Source of the DNA: Narthecium ossifragum
Lineage: Eukaryota > Streptophyta > Magnoliopsida > Dioscoreales > Nartheciaceae
Length of the DNA: 64,000 bases
Direction: 5' to 3'
Assembly: GCA_963920575.1 (NCBI GenBank)
Contig: OY986973.1
Span: 12,665,397-12,729,396 of the forward strand
Numbering within the stretch: the stretch's first letter is position 1; each line of letters begins with the position of its first letter. A model generated the notes under the pieces. The model was not told the origin of the DNA, did not search any database, and saw only the letters and a list, made by a program, of their open reading frames with translations. Shown here piece after piece: positions 9,376 through 22,620 of the stretch. The position numbers and the translations under genes are program-made.

Positions 9376-12300
9376 TTCCCCTCTCCCTTCGAAATTGGCC
9401 TTGTCCTGAAGGCCTGAATTTGCTGAGGGAAAAGGCTTTGCTCCTGTCGAACCCGAGTGACCTGGCTGGATCACAACTGTAGCTGTGGGCTCGGAGGTGA
9501 AAATCATGGTCGCGGTGGATCAGGTGGTAATGGGGCCACTGAATCAGGAGGCCATGCAGCTGGTCTGGAAGAAGGGAATTGAAACGCCGGGGTATCTGGG
9601 GGTCGCTGGAACTCCAAGAAGTAAAGGACGGCTGTAGATCGGTGGTTGTGCATAGTCATCGTCTGTCGTCCGGGGTCGAAGACTAGATCAACTCGAATTG
9701 AGTCCTCCCAATGTGGAAGTAGACTCAATATGGCAACTAGATACGGTGGAGCACAGTTGAGCTTGGGGCTCTCTCTACTTTGCTCCAAAGGGATCATCAC
9801 AGCTCCGGCTTCAACATCAGTCCTCATGGTCAGAGTTGACAAAGTCGTTCTGAAACTTCGAGTGGTTGATGGTTGCTGGGCGATGCTCTTGGATTGAAAC
9901 TTCGAGTGGTTGATGGTTGCTGGGCGATGCTCTTGGATCTGGTCAGTTGGAAGAGGGCAACCGAATAAGAAGAGAAACTCCTTGGATAGTTGAGATCGAT
10001 CATGGGATGCTTCATCAGATGTCGATGATGTGTATAGGTCATCCGGAATCTGGTCTGATCTTGCTGAAGTTTGGAATTTGGCCTGACCAATTCTGATTGG
10101 CTGAGCTTTCCTGGACTTGCCCGGCTAAGATCACACCTAACTGGATTGATTCTAGCTGAATCCAACTGAGTCTGACTTAGGCTGATCTGGTCTGGATCTG
10201 GGCTTGATGGGATTTGGTTGGTGGAGCCAAATCTAGTTGAGCTTGGATTGAATCTGTCCAAGTCTTGTAGGCTGGAAATAGAAAGAGATCTGGCAGCTGG
10301 AAGTGGCCGGAACTCAATCGCCGGTGAGGGATGCTCGTCGGAATTCCAATCCCATGGAGAAGAGGTAGTGAGAGGATTGGGTTTTGACCCAATGGAGTGA
10401 ATCTGGGATGGGTGTTGGTTCTGGTGGTTGGGGTTTGGAGCCGGGCTTGGTAATGTCGAGGAAGGGGTCAGGAGGTTTAGGGGCCGGTCTTTGTTTCCCC
10501 AGGAGATCCTTCAGTGGGCTGTGAGAGGAGGTTAGGGTAGTCTTGGACAGAGGTAGATCGTGACTTCCTTGAGGTTTGTCGCCTGAGTCGGGGAAGATGG
10601 AGTTGGGAGCCGGCAGGTTTGTACATGGAAGGGCTATGGGAGGAGAGGTTGGGTGGCTGTGAGGACCTTGGGGGAGGAGGTTACATGGTGCGGGGAGGGC
10701 TTGAACTAAGATGAGGTCGGTGGCTGCAGCTTCATGGATGGTGGGTAGATCGCCGGAGATGACAATCGACAATGGGGATGGTAAAGGAAGGGATGTGGGT
10801 TTGTAGGGAGAAAGAGGGTGGCCTTGGTTGGTGACGGAAGCTGCCAAAGAGGAATTGCAGGTGGGAAAGTAGGGTTTGGATGAGGGAAATAACGAAGGAG
10901 ATTATGGCAGGATGTTGACTGGGCTGGAATGTGGTGTGGCCAAAGGGGGCAGCGGGTGTTGTTCATGGTTTGGGTCATGGGGCAGCTCGTGGGTAGGGGG
11001 AGTATGAGGAGTCCTAATCCAGGTAGAGCTAGGTTTAGGTTCTGCAATCCAAGTTGTAGCTAGAATGGGATTTTGGCTGGAAATCTGAACTCCAATAGGG
11101 CTTGACTGATTTGTAGGAGAATATCGTTGGATCATTGCTTCCCACTGTTCTTCTGAAGGGTAAGGTAGAGGGATCCAACATTGGACAGCTTCCTTCCATT
11201 GTTCAGCTGTAGGGTAAGCCGTACTCCGAGTTTGACTAGGATTCCTATTTGGAGTAGGATTTGTAATCCTAGTTCCAGTAGGATTTTGAGCCCAAGTCGT
11301 ACTCTGAGTTTGACTCTGATTCCTAGTTGGAGTAGGATTTGTAATCCTAGTTCCATTAGGAATTAGAGTCCAAGTTGTACTCAAGTGCCCATTGGTATTT
11401 GCAGGTTTGGGTTGGTTGTAGGGTGGAAGTAATGGCTGATACGGTGGTGATGGATTGTCGGGAAGACTAGGGTTGTTCGGTGCGTAGGGAGGTGGCATAG
11501 GCTGCCGGTATGGAGGCTGGGCATGGGCCGGGTATAGGGGCTGGTATGGTGGCGGAGGATGTTACGAGCGGTCTACTCGTGATCCTCTCGTAATGGGTCT
11601 CTACTGCTCCAATCGATCGGAATCGGCCTGATCGGACTTGATTTGAGTCCAATGGGCTGATTTGGCTAGCTAGATCGGATCTGGCTTGAGCTGGATCGGA
11701 TCTGGTTGAGCCTGATTGGATGGGACTTGATTGGGTCAAGTCTGAATTGATCTGGATCAGGTTGACCAGGTTCAATTGGCTGGATGTGGCTGGATTGGTT
11801 GGCTGGGCTGAACCGGTTGAGGTTGGGCTGAGCCAATTTGGCCAAAGGTGGCTGGGAATATCCGACGACTGAGGATCGCCGAAGTGGATCGCCGGCGTAG
11901 GAGCGGCGGCGGCGGTCGGTATAGTGGCAGGAAGGGTCGCAGGGTGATGGGGAAGAGATCCACCGGAGTGGATTGGCTGGACGGAGGAGGGATAGACGGG
12001 ATCTGGAGGTCGACGGCGGTAGGATTTGGGTTTGCCGGCGTCGGGGACGACGGAGAGCTCGGCGGAAGACTTAGGAAGGTTGGGATAGGGTCTAAGGAGG
12101 TCGGCTATGGGTTTAGAGTGATTTGGAGGTGGGATAGGGATCGGACAGGGGGTTGATGGTGATGGGCACGGAGGTCGGGTTCGCCGAGGACAGCGCCGGA
12201 GGCGTTGGAAGACGGCGGGGAAGGGCTGGCCGGAGTCGTGGGAGGTAGGGGAAGTGGATGGACGTCTTGGATGGCGACGGGGGTGGCCGGAGAGGGAACG

Positions 12301-13209
12301 GCGAACAAGCTAGGGTTTCGGGATAGAGGAAGGAGATGATGAACAGTGGCGATGACGTGGAGGAGAGAGAAAGTGACGGGGAGAGAGGAATTCCGGTGGA
12401 GGCGGTGCCGGCTGCAGAGAAGGTGACCGACGGGGAAGAAGCTGGATCTATGATGGATGATCTAGTGGAATCTACCTTATCTCTACTCCTATGATATTCT
12501 ACTCCTATGATAATTTATCAACTACTCCTAATAAATATTCTCTTCATTCATCTCATCCATTACCTAATACAAACTACTAAGGTCCTTTTATAGAGACCTT
12601 GACAGAGTCCTAATCCAACTAAAAACCCCCTTGCTTAATTAGCAAGTAATAAGGCTTTGTGACTCAACTCAACTTCCTAACTCAAATAGACTCTTTATTA
12701 ATTCATAACAATCAAATATCAAATAGGACTCAATTAAATATAAAAGACTAATGATAAATCCTAATCAAATACTCTAGTTTGAACTAGGGAAGTCCAAGTC
12801 AAACTAGGAAAGAGACTGAACCAGTTTGGTTCCTCTTCTGGATTCGGGTCCAGTTGGTCGAGTCGGATCGACTCATATCAGAGGAAGGGTAGTGGGACCA
12901 GGTATGGGTATCATAGATGGACCGGCTGAGTAGGAGGCTGATATGGTAGTGGAGGGACTCGGCCAGGTACAGTAGGGTTAGGGTTAGGGAACGGATGGCC
13001 AAGGGAAAGAGGATGAGTGGGTTGAACCGGTTGGGTAGTAGGCTGGTTAGGAGGAATTGGATTGTAGGCTGCATAGGGTGGAGGTAGATGATGATATGGT
13101 AGGGGTATCATAGATGGCGGTATAGGATAGGCTGCTACTTCTGCCATCAGAGTAGCTTCTAGAAGGCTTTGGGCGGCACAGTCCGTGGAACGGAGCTCTG
13201 ATACGAAGT
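9376..13209 (-). pseudogene. Decayed family A internal ORF (element A2)
   Basis: Read leftward from the primer site, the frame starts VSELRSTDCAAQSLLEA and continues into a proline-rich region (PPPYAAYNPIPPNQP). After the inserted B LTR come the P/Y-rich segment, the 26-residue repeats (TRITNPTP), the EQW motifs and the later conserved region with IPLEQSRESPKLNC and YFLEFQRPPDTPAFQ. Open segments are 13209-12911, 11498-10902, 10847-10314, 10261-9830 and 9842-9504, in different frames. It is broken by shifts and stops. At the site where the A5 copy has a TAG (after AQPPY), this copy has CGG, so the stop in A5 is a derived change. No known domain is recognised. Confidence 0.6.
11560..12880 (-). 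mobile_element. Solo LTR, family B, TSD GAGGA
   Basis: A 1,321-bp B LTR starting TGTTACGAGCGG and ending CGACTCATATCA. The TSD GAGGA is at 11555-11559 and 12881-12885. It splits the interior of element A2 and is therefore younger than A2. Confidence 0.92.
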
Positions 13210-14161
13210 TGTTACGATGCACCTTCTCAAGGGCTTTCGTACCGGGTCTCTTGCTGGGTCTCAACTCCTCCTTAGCCAAATCTATGGCTAGGTCGAGAGA
13301 TACCTTTAGGGTTTTAGGAGAAGGATCAACGAGGAAGGCGAAGACTAGAGGAGGAGACAGATGAGAAGAGGGATACCTTGCAGCTCCTCTAGGGTTGGCT
13401 GGCTTCTCTTGGAGATCCAAGCCTTGGAGAACGTGGTGGAGGGAAGCACGGCAGCCAAGGGGATGCCGGGGACTTGGGGTTGGATGGCGGAGGTGGCTAG
13501 TAGCGGCGGTGATGATAGTGGCCGGCTGGTGGAGAAGAATCCGGCTGTAGAGAGAGAAGGGTGAAGATGGCTGGTGGTTTGTGGAATTAGGGTTACAGCT
13601 ACTTCTATATTACTTCTACTCCTAGGATTTATCTCTACTAAATAATAACTCTCATAACGTCCATGCATAAAAACCCTAATACAAGCTATAGAGGTCCTTT
13701 TATAGAGGCCTCAAGAGAGTTCTACTACAATCTAAATACCTTCTTGCTTGGACAACAAGTAAAAGACTCTTACTAATTCAACTCAAACTTACTCCTAATA
13801 ACCAGGAATGAACTAAGTAAACTAGTGACTTGACTCAACCAAAACTAGGACTCAATTAAATAGAAACTGGCTAAGCACAAACTGAACTTAAAAGGAAATC
13901 AACTAGGAAAGCAATTAAGACTCAACTAAGGAAATAACCAAGTAAGGCCGGCTTGGCTAAGCCACCTCATGGGTCATGGGTCCATCATGGGTCCACCCAT
14001 GCTTGAGCTTGGTCTTGGAACTGGTTTAGCTCTGATTTGGCCCTAAGGCTAGCTTGGCTCAACCTGCTCCAAAGGAGGGTTGCAGCCAGCTCCTTGGTGT
14101 TGGCCTGCCCAAGCAAGGACGTGGGTCCCTTCTTGGATTGGCTCAGTTGGTCCACGTATCA
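13210..14161 (-). repeat. 5' LTR of element A2
   Basis: Starts TGTTACGATGCACC at 13210 and ends CCACGTATCA at 14161, followed by the TSD TCGCA. Downstream of its TATA box the first ATG (13668, minus) opens a 107-codon frame that ends LEELQGIPLLICLLL. The same frame is present in other A LTRs. Confidence 0.88.
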
Positions 14162-14166
14162 TCGCA

Positions 14167-16518
14167 CCCATGGTGGATCAAGTGGTAATCGGATCGACGA
14201 ATCAAGGAGCCATTCTGCCGTTCTAGAAAGAGGGAATTGAAGCTCAGGCATATCCGGCGGTCGCTGGAACTCGAGAAAGTAAAGGACGGCTGTAGATTAG
14301 CGGAGTTGCGTCCTCAGTAGCTGGCTTCCTGGGTCGAAGACTATGTCAATTGGAATCAAATCCTCCCAAAGTGGAAGTAGACCCAATATGGCAGCTGGAT
14401 ACGGTCGAGACCAGTTGAGCTTGGGGATCTCTCTGCTTTGCTCGAAAGGTATGATCCGGACTTGGGCTACAGCATCAGTCTTTACGGTCAGAGCCGACAA
14501 AGTCGTCCTAAAACTTTGAGTGGTTGATGGTTGCTGGGCGATGCTCATGGATCTGATCAGCTGGAAGATGGCATACGAATGAGGAGGGAAACACCTTGGA
14601 TAGCTCAGATCGATCATTGGATGCTTGATCAAATGTCGTTGATGCATAGAGATCATCCAGATCGGATCTGGACGGTTCTGATGGCCTGAGGGTGCTTGAC
14701 CAGGTTCAGATCATTGATTCAGCCTCTCGGATTGGAGACCGGATAGATCAAATGGCTAGATCTCGTTGCATGCTGTTTGGAATGCTGAGATCATCTGGAA
14801 TCTGGTCTGATCTTGCTGAAGTTTGGAATTTGGCCTGACCAAGTCTGATTGGCTGAGCTTGCCTGGATTGAATCTGTCCAAGTCTTGTAAGTTTGAGTCT
14901 GACTCGATCAAGTGTTGAAGATTGAGTCGGAGTCTGATCAGGTTCAAATGGTGGTGATTTGATCTGATCTAATCTGATGGTTGAGATCTGTCCTATGCTT
15001 GACGAAGCTTGGGAATGGAAAGAGATCTGGCAGCTGAAAGTGGCCGGAACTCAATCAGTTGTGAGGGAAGCTCGTCGGAGTTAAAATCCCATGGAGACGA
15101 GGTAGTGAGAGGATGGGGGTTCGATCCAATGGAGTGAATTAGGATGGGTGTCAGTTCCGGTGACGGATCTGGAGGGGGTCCGTGTCGGTCAAGAGTGAGG
15201 AGATGGAACCGACGGTGATCCGCTGTTTGGGGTTTGGAGCCGGGCTTGGTAATGTCGGGGAAGGGGTCAGGAGGTTTAGGGGATGGCCTTTGATGCCTCT
15301 GGAGATCCTTCAGTGGGCTCTGAGAGGAGGTTATGCTAGTATTGGGCAGAGGTAGGCCGTGACTTCCTTCAGGTTTGTCGCCGGTGTGGGGCAAGATGGA
15401 GTTGGGAGCCAGCGGGGTTGTACAAGGAATGACTATGGGAGGAGAGGCTGGGTGGCTGTGAGGAGCTTCAAGAACGCCGGTGGGTTTTGAGCTTCCGCCG
15501 GGGTTAATGATGAAGAAGGCGGCGAGGTCGGGGAAGGTTGTGATGGGATTGGGGTAGGAGTGAGGAGGACCTTGGTGGCGGTTACATGGTGTGGGAAGAG
15601 CTTCAACTAAAGTGAGGTCGGTGGCTGCAGCTTTGTGGATGGTGGGTAGATCACCGGAGATGACAATCGACAATGGGGAAGTTAAAGGAACGGACGTGGG
15701 TTTGTAGGGGGGAAGATGGTGGGCTTGGTTAGTGATGGGGGCTGCCGAAGAGGAATAGGGAGACTTGCTGGTGGTGGGAAGGTAGGTTTTGGATGAAGGG
15801 AAGGAGGAAGAAGATGAATGGCAGGGTGTTGACTGGGCGGGGTGTGGCGTGGTTGGGTAAGGGGGCAGCGGGTGTTGTTAACTATTTGGGTAATGGGGCA
15901 GCTCATTGGTAGGTGGAGTATGAGGAGGGCAATAGTGGGGTTGTGGAGGAAGCGGAGTCGGAATTGTATGAGGAGTCTTAATCCTAGTAGAGCTGGGTTT
16001 AGTTTCTGCAATCCAAGTTGTTGCTAGAATGGGATTTTGACTTGGAATCTGCACCCTGATATGGCTTGACTGATTTGTAGGAGAATATCTTTGTATCATT
16101 ACTTCCCACTGTTCTACTGAAGGGTAAGGCAGAGGGATCCAACTCTGGACGGCTTCCTTCCATTGTTCAGCTGTAGGGTAAGCCGTACTCCAAGTTTGAC
16201 TAGGATTCCTAGTTGGAGTAGGACTTGTAATCCTAGTTCCAGTAGGATTTGGAGTCCAAGTCGTACTCTGAGTTTGACTAGGATTCCTAGTTGGATTAGG
16301 ATTTGTAATCCTAGTTCCAGTAGGAATTGTAGTCCAAGGAGTACTCAAATGCCTATTGGTGTTTGCAGGTTTGGGTTGTAGGCAGCATTGGGTGGAGGTA
16401 GAGGCTGATATGGTGGTAGACTATATAGTAGGGCTCACAGCAGTATCTCCTATCATCAGTGCAGCTTCTGGAAGGCTTTGGGCTGTACATTCGACGGAAC
16501 GGAGCTCTGATACCAAGT
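14167..16518 (-). pseudogene. Decayed family A internal ORF (element A1)
   Basis: A second copy of the same internal frame, read leftward from the primer site complement at 16504-16515. Recognisable blocks are the 26-residue repeats (GTRITNPNPTRNPSQ) and EQWKEAVQSW/EQWEVMIQRY at 16348-15878. The proline/serine-rich middle is at 15673-14993. The later conserved region, with SYAIFQLIRSMSIAQ and IPFEQSREIPKLNW, is at 14656-14297. Frame changes separate the blocks, and the proline-rich start is shortened. The protein is of unknown function and resembles no gag or pol domain that I know. It is useful as an independent copy for reconstructing which blocks are conserved. Confidence 0.6.
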
Positions 16519-17403
16519 TGATACGATGCACCTTCTCTAGGGCTTTCTCACTTGGTCTCGGCTCCTCCTTAGCCAAAGCTATGGCTAGGTCGAGATATAC
16601 CTTTAGGGTTTTAGGAGAAGCACCCTAGGTATTCGACGAGGAAGGCTGAAAACCGGAGGAGAGAGACGGATGAGGAAGAGGATTACCTCGCAGCTTCCTC
16701 AATGGTTGGCCGGCTACCCTTGGGGGATCCAAGCCTTGGAGAACATGGCAGTGGTGATGAGGTGGTGGAGGGGAGCACGGCAGCCAAGCGGGACGCGGGG
16801 GAGTTGGAGTTGGACGGCAGAGGAGTGGACGGCAGCAGAGAAGGAGGGTAGCTTGACGACGGATGGAGGATGGCAGCAGACGACGGAGGTCGGCGGTGGA
16901 GAAGGGATCCGGCGGTAGGGAAGGGAAGGTGGCTGTTGGAGTTGGTGGAATTAGGGTTACATCTACTCCTAAATTATTTTATTAATAACTCTACTTTATT
17001 CATCATAATTCGTCCATGACTTAATATAGAGGTCCTTTTATAAAGGCATTGACAGAGTTCTAATCTAGCTAGAGAACTACATTGCTTTAATCAGCAAGTA
17101 ATAATACTTTCCTACCTTAATAGGAATTAATAATAACTAGGATTCATAATAGGAACTAATAAAGCAAAGCATAAACTGAACTCAAACTAGGAAACTGAAC
17201 TCAAACTAGGAAACTGACTCAATCAAGATAACTATTAACTAGGAAATAAACTAAGTAAGCAAACCAGCTAGGGAATAGGAATCCCTAAGGCCGGCTTGGC
17301 TCAACTTGCTCCATAGGGACCTGGCTGTAGCCAGCTGCTTGGTGTTGGGCCTGCCCAAGCAAGGATGTGGGGTCCCTTCTTGGAATGACTCTGTTCGACC
17401 TCG
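16519..17403 (-). repeat. 5' LTR of element A1 (last bases missing)
   Basis: Starts TGATACGATGCACC directly after the primer site complement and spacer. It runs to ...GTTCGACCTCG at 17403, where a B LTR begins. Confidence 0.85.
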
Positions 17404-18692
17404 TGATACGAGCGGTTTACTCGTAATCCTCTCGTATCGGGTCTCTACTGCTCCAATCGATCAGAATCGGCCTGATCGGACTTGATTGAGTCCAATTGGC
17501 TGAATCTGGCTTATCTGGTTCAGATCTGGCTGAGCCTTATTGGATTGGACTTGACAGGGTCAAGTCTGAGTTGATCTGGATCAGGCTGATCGGGTTGGAT
17601 TGGACTAAGTGGCTGGATCCGGATTTGGTAGCTGAGCTGAATCAATTAGAGACTGAGTCTGATTCAAGCTGGCTGAACCGGACTGGATCCGTCGGCTGAG
17701 GATCGCCGGAATAGATCGCCGGCGCAGGGACGTCAGCGTCGACCGGGATCTTGGCAGGGAAAGGCTTCGGACTGTGGGGAAGAGATCAAACGGCTCGGAT
17801 CTGGGAGATAGGCGGTGGTTTGGCCGGATCAACAAGGCCGACGGTGGGTTTAGAGGTGGCCGGCGTCAGGGACGACGACGGAGAGCTCGGCGGGGGCTTG
17901 GGACATCGGGAAGATGGTCGGGGAAGATCGGCGAGGGATTTAGGATGGTTTGGAGGTGAGGTCGGGGATGGACTAGGGCAGACGGCGGCAGCTTTGAAGT
18001 GGGAAACGTCGGTGATCTCGCCAGGGAAGACAAACGGGGCGGTGAAGGGGTTGGACGAGGTCGTGGGGCTTGGGAGAAGAGGATGGTGGCTTGGTTTGCG
18101 CCGGGGGTGGCCAGAGAGGGAACGGCGGTGATGCTAGGGTTAGGGCACGGGAGAGAGGAAGGAGATGATGAACAGTGATGATGACGTGGCGCTGACGTTG
18201 AGGAGAGAGAAAGTGGCGGGAAGAGAGAAATACCGGTGGAGGCGGTGCCGGCTGCGGAGAAGATGACCGACGGGGAAGAAGGTGGATCTATGGTGGATTT
18301 TTTGGTAGAATCTACATTACCTCTACTTTTATGATATTCTACTCCTATGATATTCTATCAACTATTCTTAACTTCTAATAATTCTCTTCATCATTCATCA
18401 TTCATCATGACCTAATACAAACTAATGAAGTCCCTTTTATAGGCCTTGACAGAGTCCTAATCCCACTAAAAAACCCTCTTGCTTAATTAACAAATAATGC
18501 TTTCAGACTCAACTCAACTTACTAACTCAAATATCAACTAGGACGCAATTAAATATAAAAGACTAATAAATCATAACAAAATACTCTAGTTTGAACTAGG
18601 GAAGTCCAAGTCAAACTAGGAAAGAGGCTGAACCAGTTTGGTTCCTCTTCTGGGTTCGGGTCCAATTTGTCGAGTCGGATCGACTCGTATCA
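17404..18692 (-). repeat. 3' LTR of element B1
   Basis: A 1,289-bp LTR from TGATACGAGCGG to CGACTCGTATCA. Its interior is full of imperfect GATC-containing decamers (CTGATCGG, GATCTGG, TGGATCAGG). Confidence 0.87.
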
Positions 18693-20629
18693 TCCCCCCT
18701 TCCTTCAGAATTGGCCTTGTCCTCAAGGCCAGCATCAATTCAGGTAGGATGGTTCTATGTGGTTGGACCGAATCAACTTGCTTCTGTAGCTCTGGACTCG
18801 ATGGCGAGAAACCAGGTCGATCCTATGACGGGTCCAATGGTAGCAGTACCAAGCATCTGATGGATCGTGCAGAGGACAGAGCATCTGGGGGTCGATCTGA
18901 CGGCTCAGGTAACTCCAGGAATTTGGTCTTCAATGGCTCTCCTGGATCATCCTCATCATGTCCCATCAGTAGAGTTGCCCATGACCATAGGATGGGATTT
19001 GATCTCCATGATCTGATCAATTGTGCAGGGACTTGGCTTGAATCTAGGTCAAGCTGGCTTTGGTCCAATCTGAAGTGAAGATGGCTGGACCATGCTTTCG
19101 CTACACTATTCTAGGCTAGAAGTTGGTTGAACCAAGTTGACTCTTCAACTGTGTTGAGTCGTACTCTGGTCCAAACTATTCTAACATGGTTGGGTCTACC
19201 GATGTCAATCTGGACTTGAGTTAGTTGAGTCAAACCGGTGGTACCATCATAGTCAGATCGGATCAGATTGAAGATGGCATCTGAATAAGGAGGGTAGCTT
19301 CATTGATGACTCATATCAACCTTCGGATGCTTGATCAACGGCTGAGGATGCATCGTGATCACTCTCGGACATGATCTAGATGGTCCTGATTGCTTGGGAA
19401 TCTTTTAACAGGTTCAGATCGAAGATCGGAAGCACTCGATCGAAGATCACGCTGATCAAACGGCTGGATCAAGTTGCAGTCTTGATCGGACGACTGAGAA
19501 GTTGCCGGAGCTGGATCAACGGCGTAACCAGGTCGCCGGAGTGTGGCAACGGCACAGGAAGGTTCGCAGGGGCATGGGGGTTCCATCCGTACGGTTTGAT
19601 CAACGAATTGGGCTGCGGATGCACCGGATCTGAAGGTGGTGGCGCGATGGATGTCGTCGCCGGTGATCGTTGGTGATCTAGGCCGCGACGGTGCTTGAGC
19701 TCATCGGGAACAGGTAAGGGAAGGTTTTGGGACCTTTCTCATGAGGTTTGATCGAAGGATCAACCTCGGAATACGCCTGATTGAAGGATGCCGCAACAGG
19801 GGAGTTCGCCGGAGTTGAATCCCGGCGATCCCAACCTCTATCGTGGTCGTAGTTGGCCACGGGGGCTTCGATGAGGGACGCGTGGTGCTTCCTTGATGAG
19901 CAGATGGAGAGGACGGCGTCGGAGGACGGCGTGGGGGTGGCGGCTTGAGGACTAGCTGACGGGCTCTGGTTTTGAGCCGGGACGACGATGGGTCGGTTCG
20001 AAGTGAGCCGGGCGCGGGTGAGGGTGGTGAGCCGATGGAGAGCCGCGGTTGAGCCAAGGTCGAGCCGATTCCAAGGAGGTAAGGGATGAGTCATGGCTCG
20101 AGCCAAACCGGGAGGAAAGAGAATATTCCGGGCAAAATATGGAAAAATAGGTAAAAATCGAGAAAAATCATCGGAGGGTAGAAGGAAGGTTTCACCCGAG
20201 TCTGGCGGAGGTTGCAACAGCAGGTGCTCTGGTTCGATCTGAGAATCGGACGGTTGTTGCTCCTCGACTAGCTCCTTTATCTCTTCTCCCTTACTGATTG
20301 CTGATGTCAGTCGGACTCGAAATTACATCCGGAGTCATAATCTGAGTTGGCTCAGGGTCAGGTTCCGCAATCTTTGTAGCTGGGGGTAGGAGGCTGGCTC
20401 GAAGTCTGAGTTATCCTTGACCAACTATTGGAGATCTGCTCCCACTCCCTACTGGTGCGCTCCATGTTTGTGCTTTGTCGTTCCATCAAAGTTGAACAGA
20501 GCTTCAACTGGGCCTGCAGAATCATGAATTGCTCCTCCAAACTCTCCTGGGGGTACTCCGTACATGGTGGTGAAGTTTTCAGAAGGTTCTGAACCGCACA
20601 GTCGGTGGAACGGAGCTCTGATATCAAGT
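18693..20629 (-). pseudogene. Family B internal ORF remnants
   Basis: Immediately after the primer site the frame 20627-20358 begins ISELRSTDCAVQNL, nearly the same start as in family A. It then carries a helical, possibly coiled-coil stretch (LEEQFMILQAQLKLCS). A second open frame at 20217-19678 is low-complexity, rich in P, S and A. Toward the 3' end, broken frames contain SDAIFNLIRSD and KFLELPEPSDRPPDAL. These parallel SDAIFQLIRSK and YFLEFQRPPDTPA in family A. Near the polypurine tract is LRTRPILKEGGMI, the counterpart of a segment in family A. The interior is therefore a diverged sister of the family A ORF. Function is unknown. Confidence 0.5.
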
Positions 20630-20753
20630 TGGTACGAGCGGTCCAGTCGTAATCCTCTCACATCGGGTCTCTACTGCTCCAATTGATCAGAATCGGCCTG
20701 ATCGGACTTGATTGAGTCCAATTGGCTGAATCTGGCTTATCTGGTTCAGATCT

Positions 20754-22092
20754 TGATACGAGCGGTCTACTCGTAATTCTCTCGTATCGGGTCTCTACTG
20801 CTCCAATTGATCAGAATTGTGTCTGATCAGGCCTGATTGGGTCCAAATGGCTGATTTGGCTAGTCGGATCGGATTTGGCTTGAGCTGGTTCAGATCTGGT
20901 TGAGTTTGATTGGATTGGACTTGACTGGGTCAAGTCTGAATTGATCTGGATCAGGTTGACCAGATTGAATTGAGCTAAGTGGCTTGATTGAACCGGCTAA
21001 ATTTGGCTGAGCCAATTGGTTGGGCTGAACCGGATTGGATTCGAGGGTTGAGAGTCGCCGGAGTGGATCGCCGGCGTAGGGGCATCGGCAGCGGTCGGGC
21101 CTTGGCATAAAGGTTCTTATGACGACGGTGGGGAAGAGATCCAACGGCTCGGATCTGGGCGATAGGTAGCGGATTGGCCGGATCTAGGAGGTCGGCGGTG
21201 GGTTTAGGTTCACCGGTGTCGGAGACGACGGGGAGCTCGGCATGCGGCTTGGGACGTCAGGAAAAGGTCGGGATCTGGTCTACGGAGGCGAAGGGTTTTA
21301 GGATGGTTTGGAGGTGGGATAGGGATCAGACGTAGTTGATGGCAGTGAGGATGAAGGTCGGGGTGCCGGGGGTAGACGCCGGAGACGACGACAAAAGAAG
21401 TGAAGGTGCTGGCCGAGGTCGTCGGCTTGAGGGAAGACGTTGGAGGGATTAGGTGGCGACGGGGGTGGCCGGAGAGCGTACAAGAAGGATGCCGGTGTGA
21501 AGCTAGGGTTTGGGCGTGAGGAGGAGAGGAGGAAGATGACGTTGAGCTGGTAGGTGATGAGGAGAGAGAGTGGTGATGTGGCGCTGACATGGCGCTGACG
21601 TGGAGGAGAGAAAAAGTGGCGGGGAGAGAGAAATACCGGTGGAGGCGGTGCCGGCTGCGGAGAAGATGACCGACGGGGAAGAAGGTGGATCAATGGTGGA
21701 CTATCTGGTGGAATCTACATTAGCTCTACTCCTATGATACTCCATCAACTATTCATAATTCATAATTCTCTTCTTCATTCCTCCTCCTAATACAAACTAC
21801 TGAGGTCATTTTATAGAGACCTTGACAGAGTCCTAATCCAACTAGAAAACCCCCTTGTTTAATTTGCAAGTAATAAGGCTTTCAAACTCAACTCAACTTC
21901 CTAGCTCAAATGGACTCTTAATTAATTCCTAACAATCAAATATTAACTAGGACTCAATTAAAGAATAATAATAAATCCTAATTAAATACTCTAGTTTGAA
22001 CTAGGGAAGTCCAAACTAGGAAAGAGGCTGAACCGGTTTGGTTCCTCTTCTGGGTTCGGGTCCAGTTGGTCGAGTCGGATCGAGTCGTATCA
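20754..22092 (-). mobile_element. Solo LTR, family B, nested in another B LTR, TSD GATCT
   Basis: A 1,339-bp B LTR from TGATACGAGCGG to CGAGTCGTATCA. The TSD GATCT is at 20749-20753 and 22093-22097. The surrounding LTR resumes at GATCTGGCTGAGCC. Confidence 0.9.
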
Positions 22093-22620
22093 GATCTGGC
22101 TGAGCCTGATTGGATAGGACTTGACTGTGTCAAGTCTGAATTGATCTGGATCAGCCTGACCGGGTTGGATTGGACTAAGTGGCTGGGTCCGGATTTGGTG
22201 GCTGAGCTGAATCAATTAGACTGAGTCTGATTCGAGCTGGCTGAACCGGACTGGATCCGTCGGCTGAGGATCGCCGGAATAGATCGCCGGCGTAGAGACG
22301 TCGGCGTCGGTCGGGATCTTGGCAGGAAAAGTCTTCGAAGGGTGGGGAAGAGATCCAACGGCTCGGATCTGGGAGATAGGCGGTGGGTTTAGAGGTGGCC
22401 GGCGTCAAGGACGACGACGGGGAGCTCGGCGAGGGCTTGGGACGTCGGGAAGATGGTCGGGGAAGATTGGTGAGGGATTTAGGATGGTTTGGAGGTGAGG
22501 TCGGGGATGGACCAGGGTTGAGGGCGACGACTTTGAAGTGGGGAACTTCGGTGATCCCGCCGGGGAAGACAAACGGGGCGGTGAAGGGGTTGGACGAGGT
22601 CGTGGGGCTTGGGAGAAGAG

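Larger units (their letters stand above)
8414..14161 (-). mobile_element. Full-length family A element A2, TSD TCGCA
   Basis: A complete reverse-oriented element. The 3' LTR is 8414-9375, the interior is 9376-13209 and the 5' LTR is 13210-14161. The TSD TCGCA is at 8409-8413 and 14162-14166. The host is the interior of element A1. The primer-binding site complement lies just left of 13210, although it reads GCTCTGATACGA instead of the usual GCTCTGATACCA. The polypurine tract complement follows 9375. A solo B LTR interrupts the interior at 11560-12880. Without it the element is about 4.4 kb. No gag, protease, reverse transcriptase or integrase motif is present, so it was mobilised in trans. 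Confidence 0.9.
5831..17403 (-). mobile_element. Family A element A1, broken up by nested insertions
   Basis: An A element in reverse orientation. Its 3' LTR is 5831-8275 (inflated by a Mutator-like element), its interior is 8276-8413 plus 14167-16518, and its 5' LTR is 16519-17403. A second full A element (8414-14161) is inserted in the interior, with TSD TCGCA. The polypurine tract, seen as CCCCCCCCCTTCG, follows the 3' LTR at about 8276. The primer-binding site complement is at 16504-16515. The 5' LTR lacks its last bases (TATCA) because a B element starts at 17404. No flanking duplication can therefore be checked for A1 itself. Confidence 0.82.
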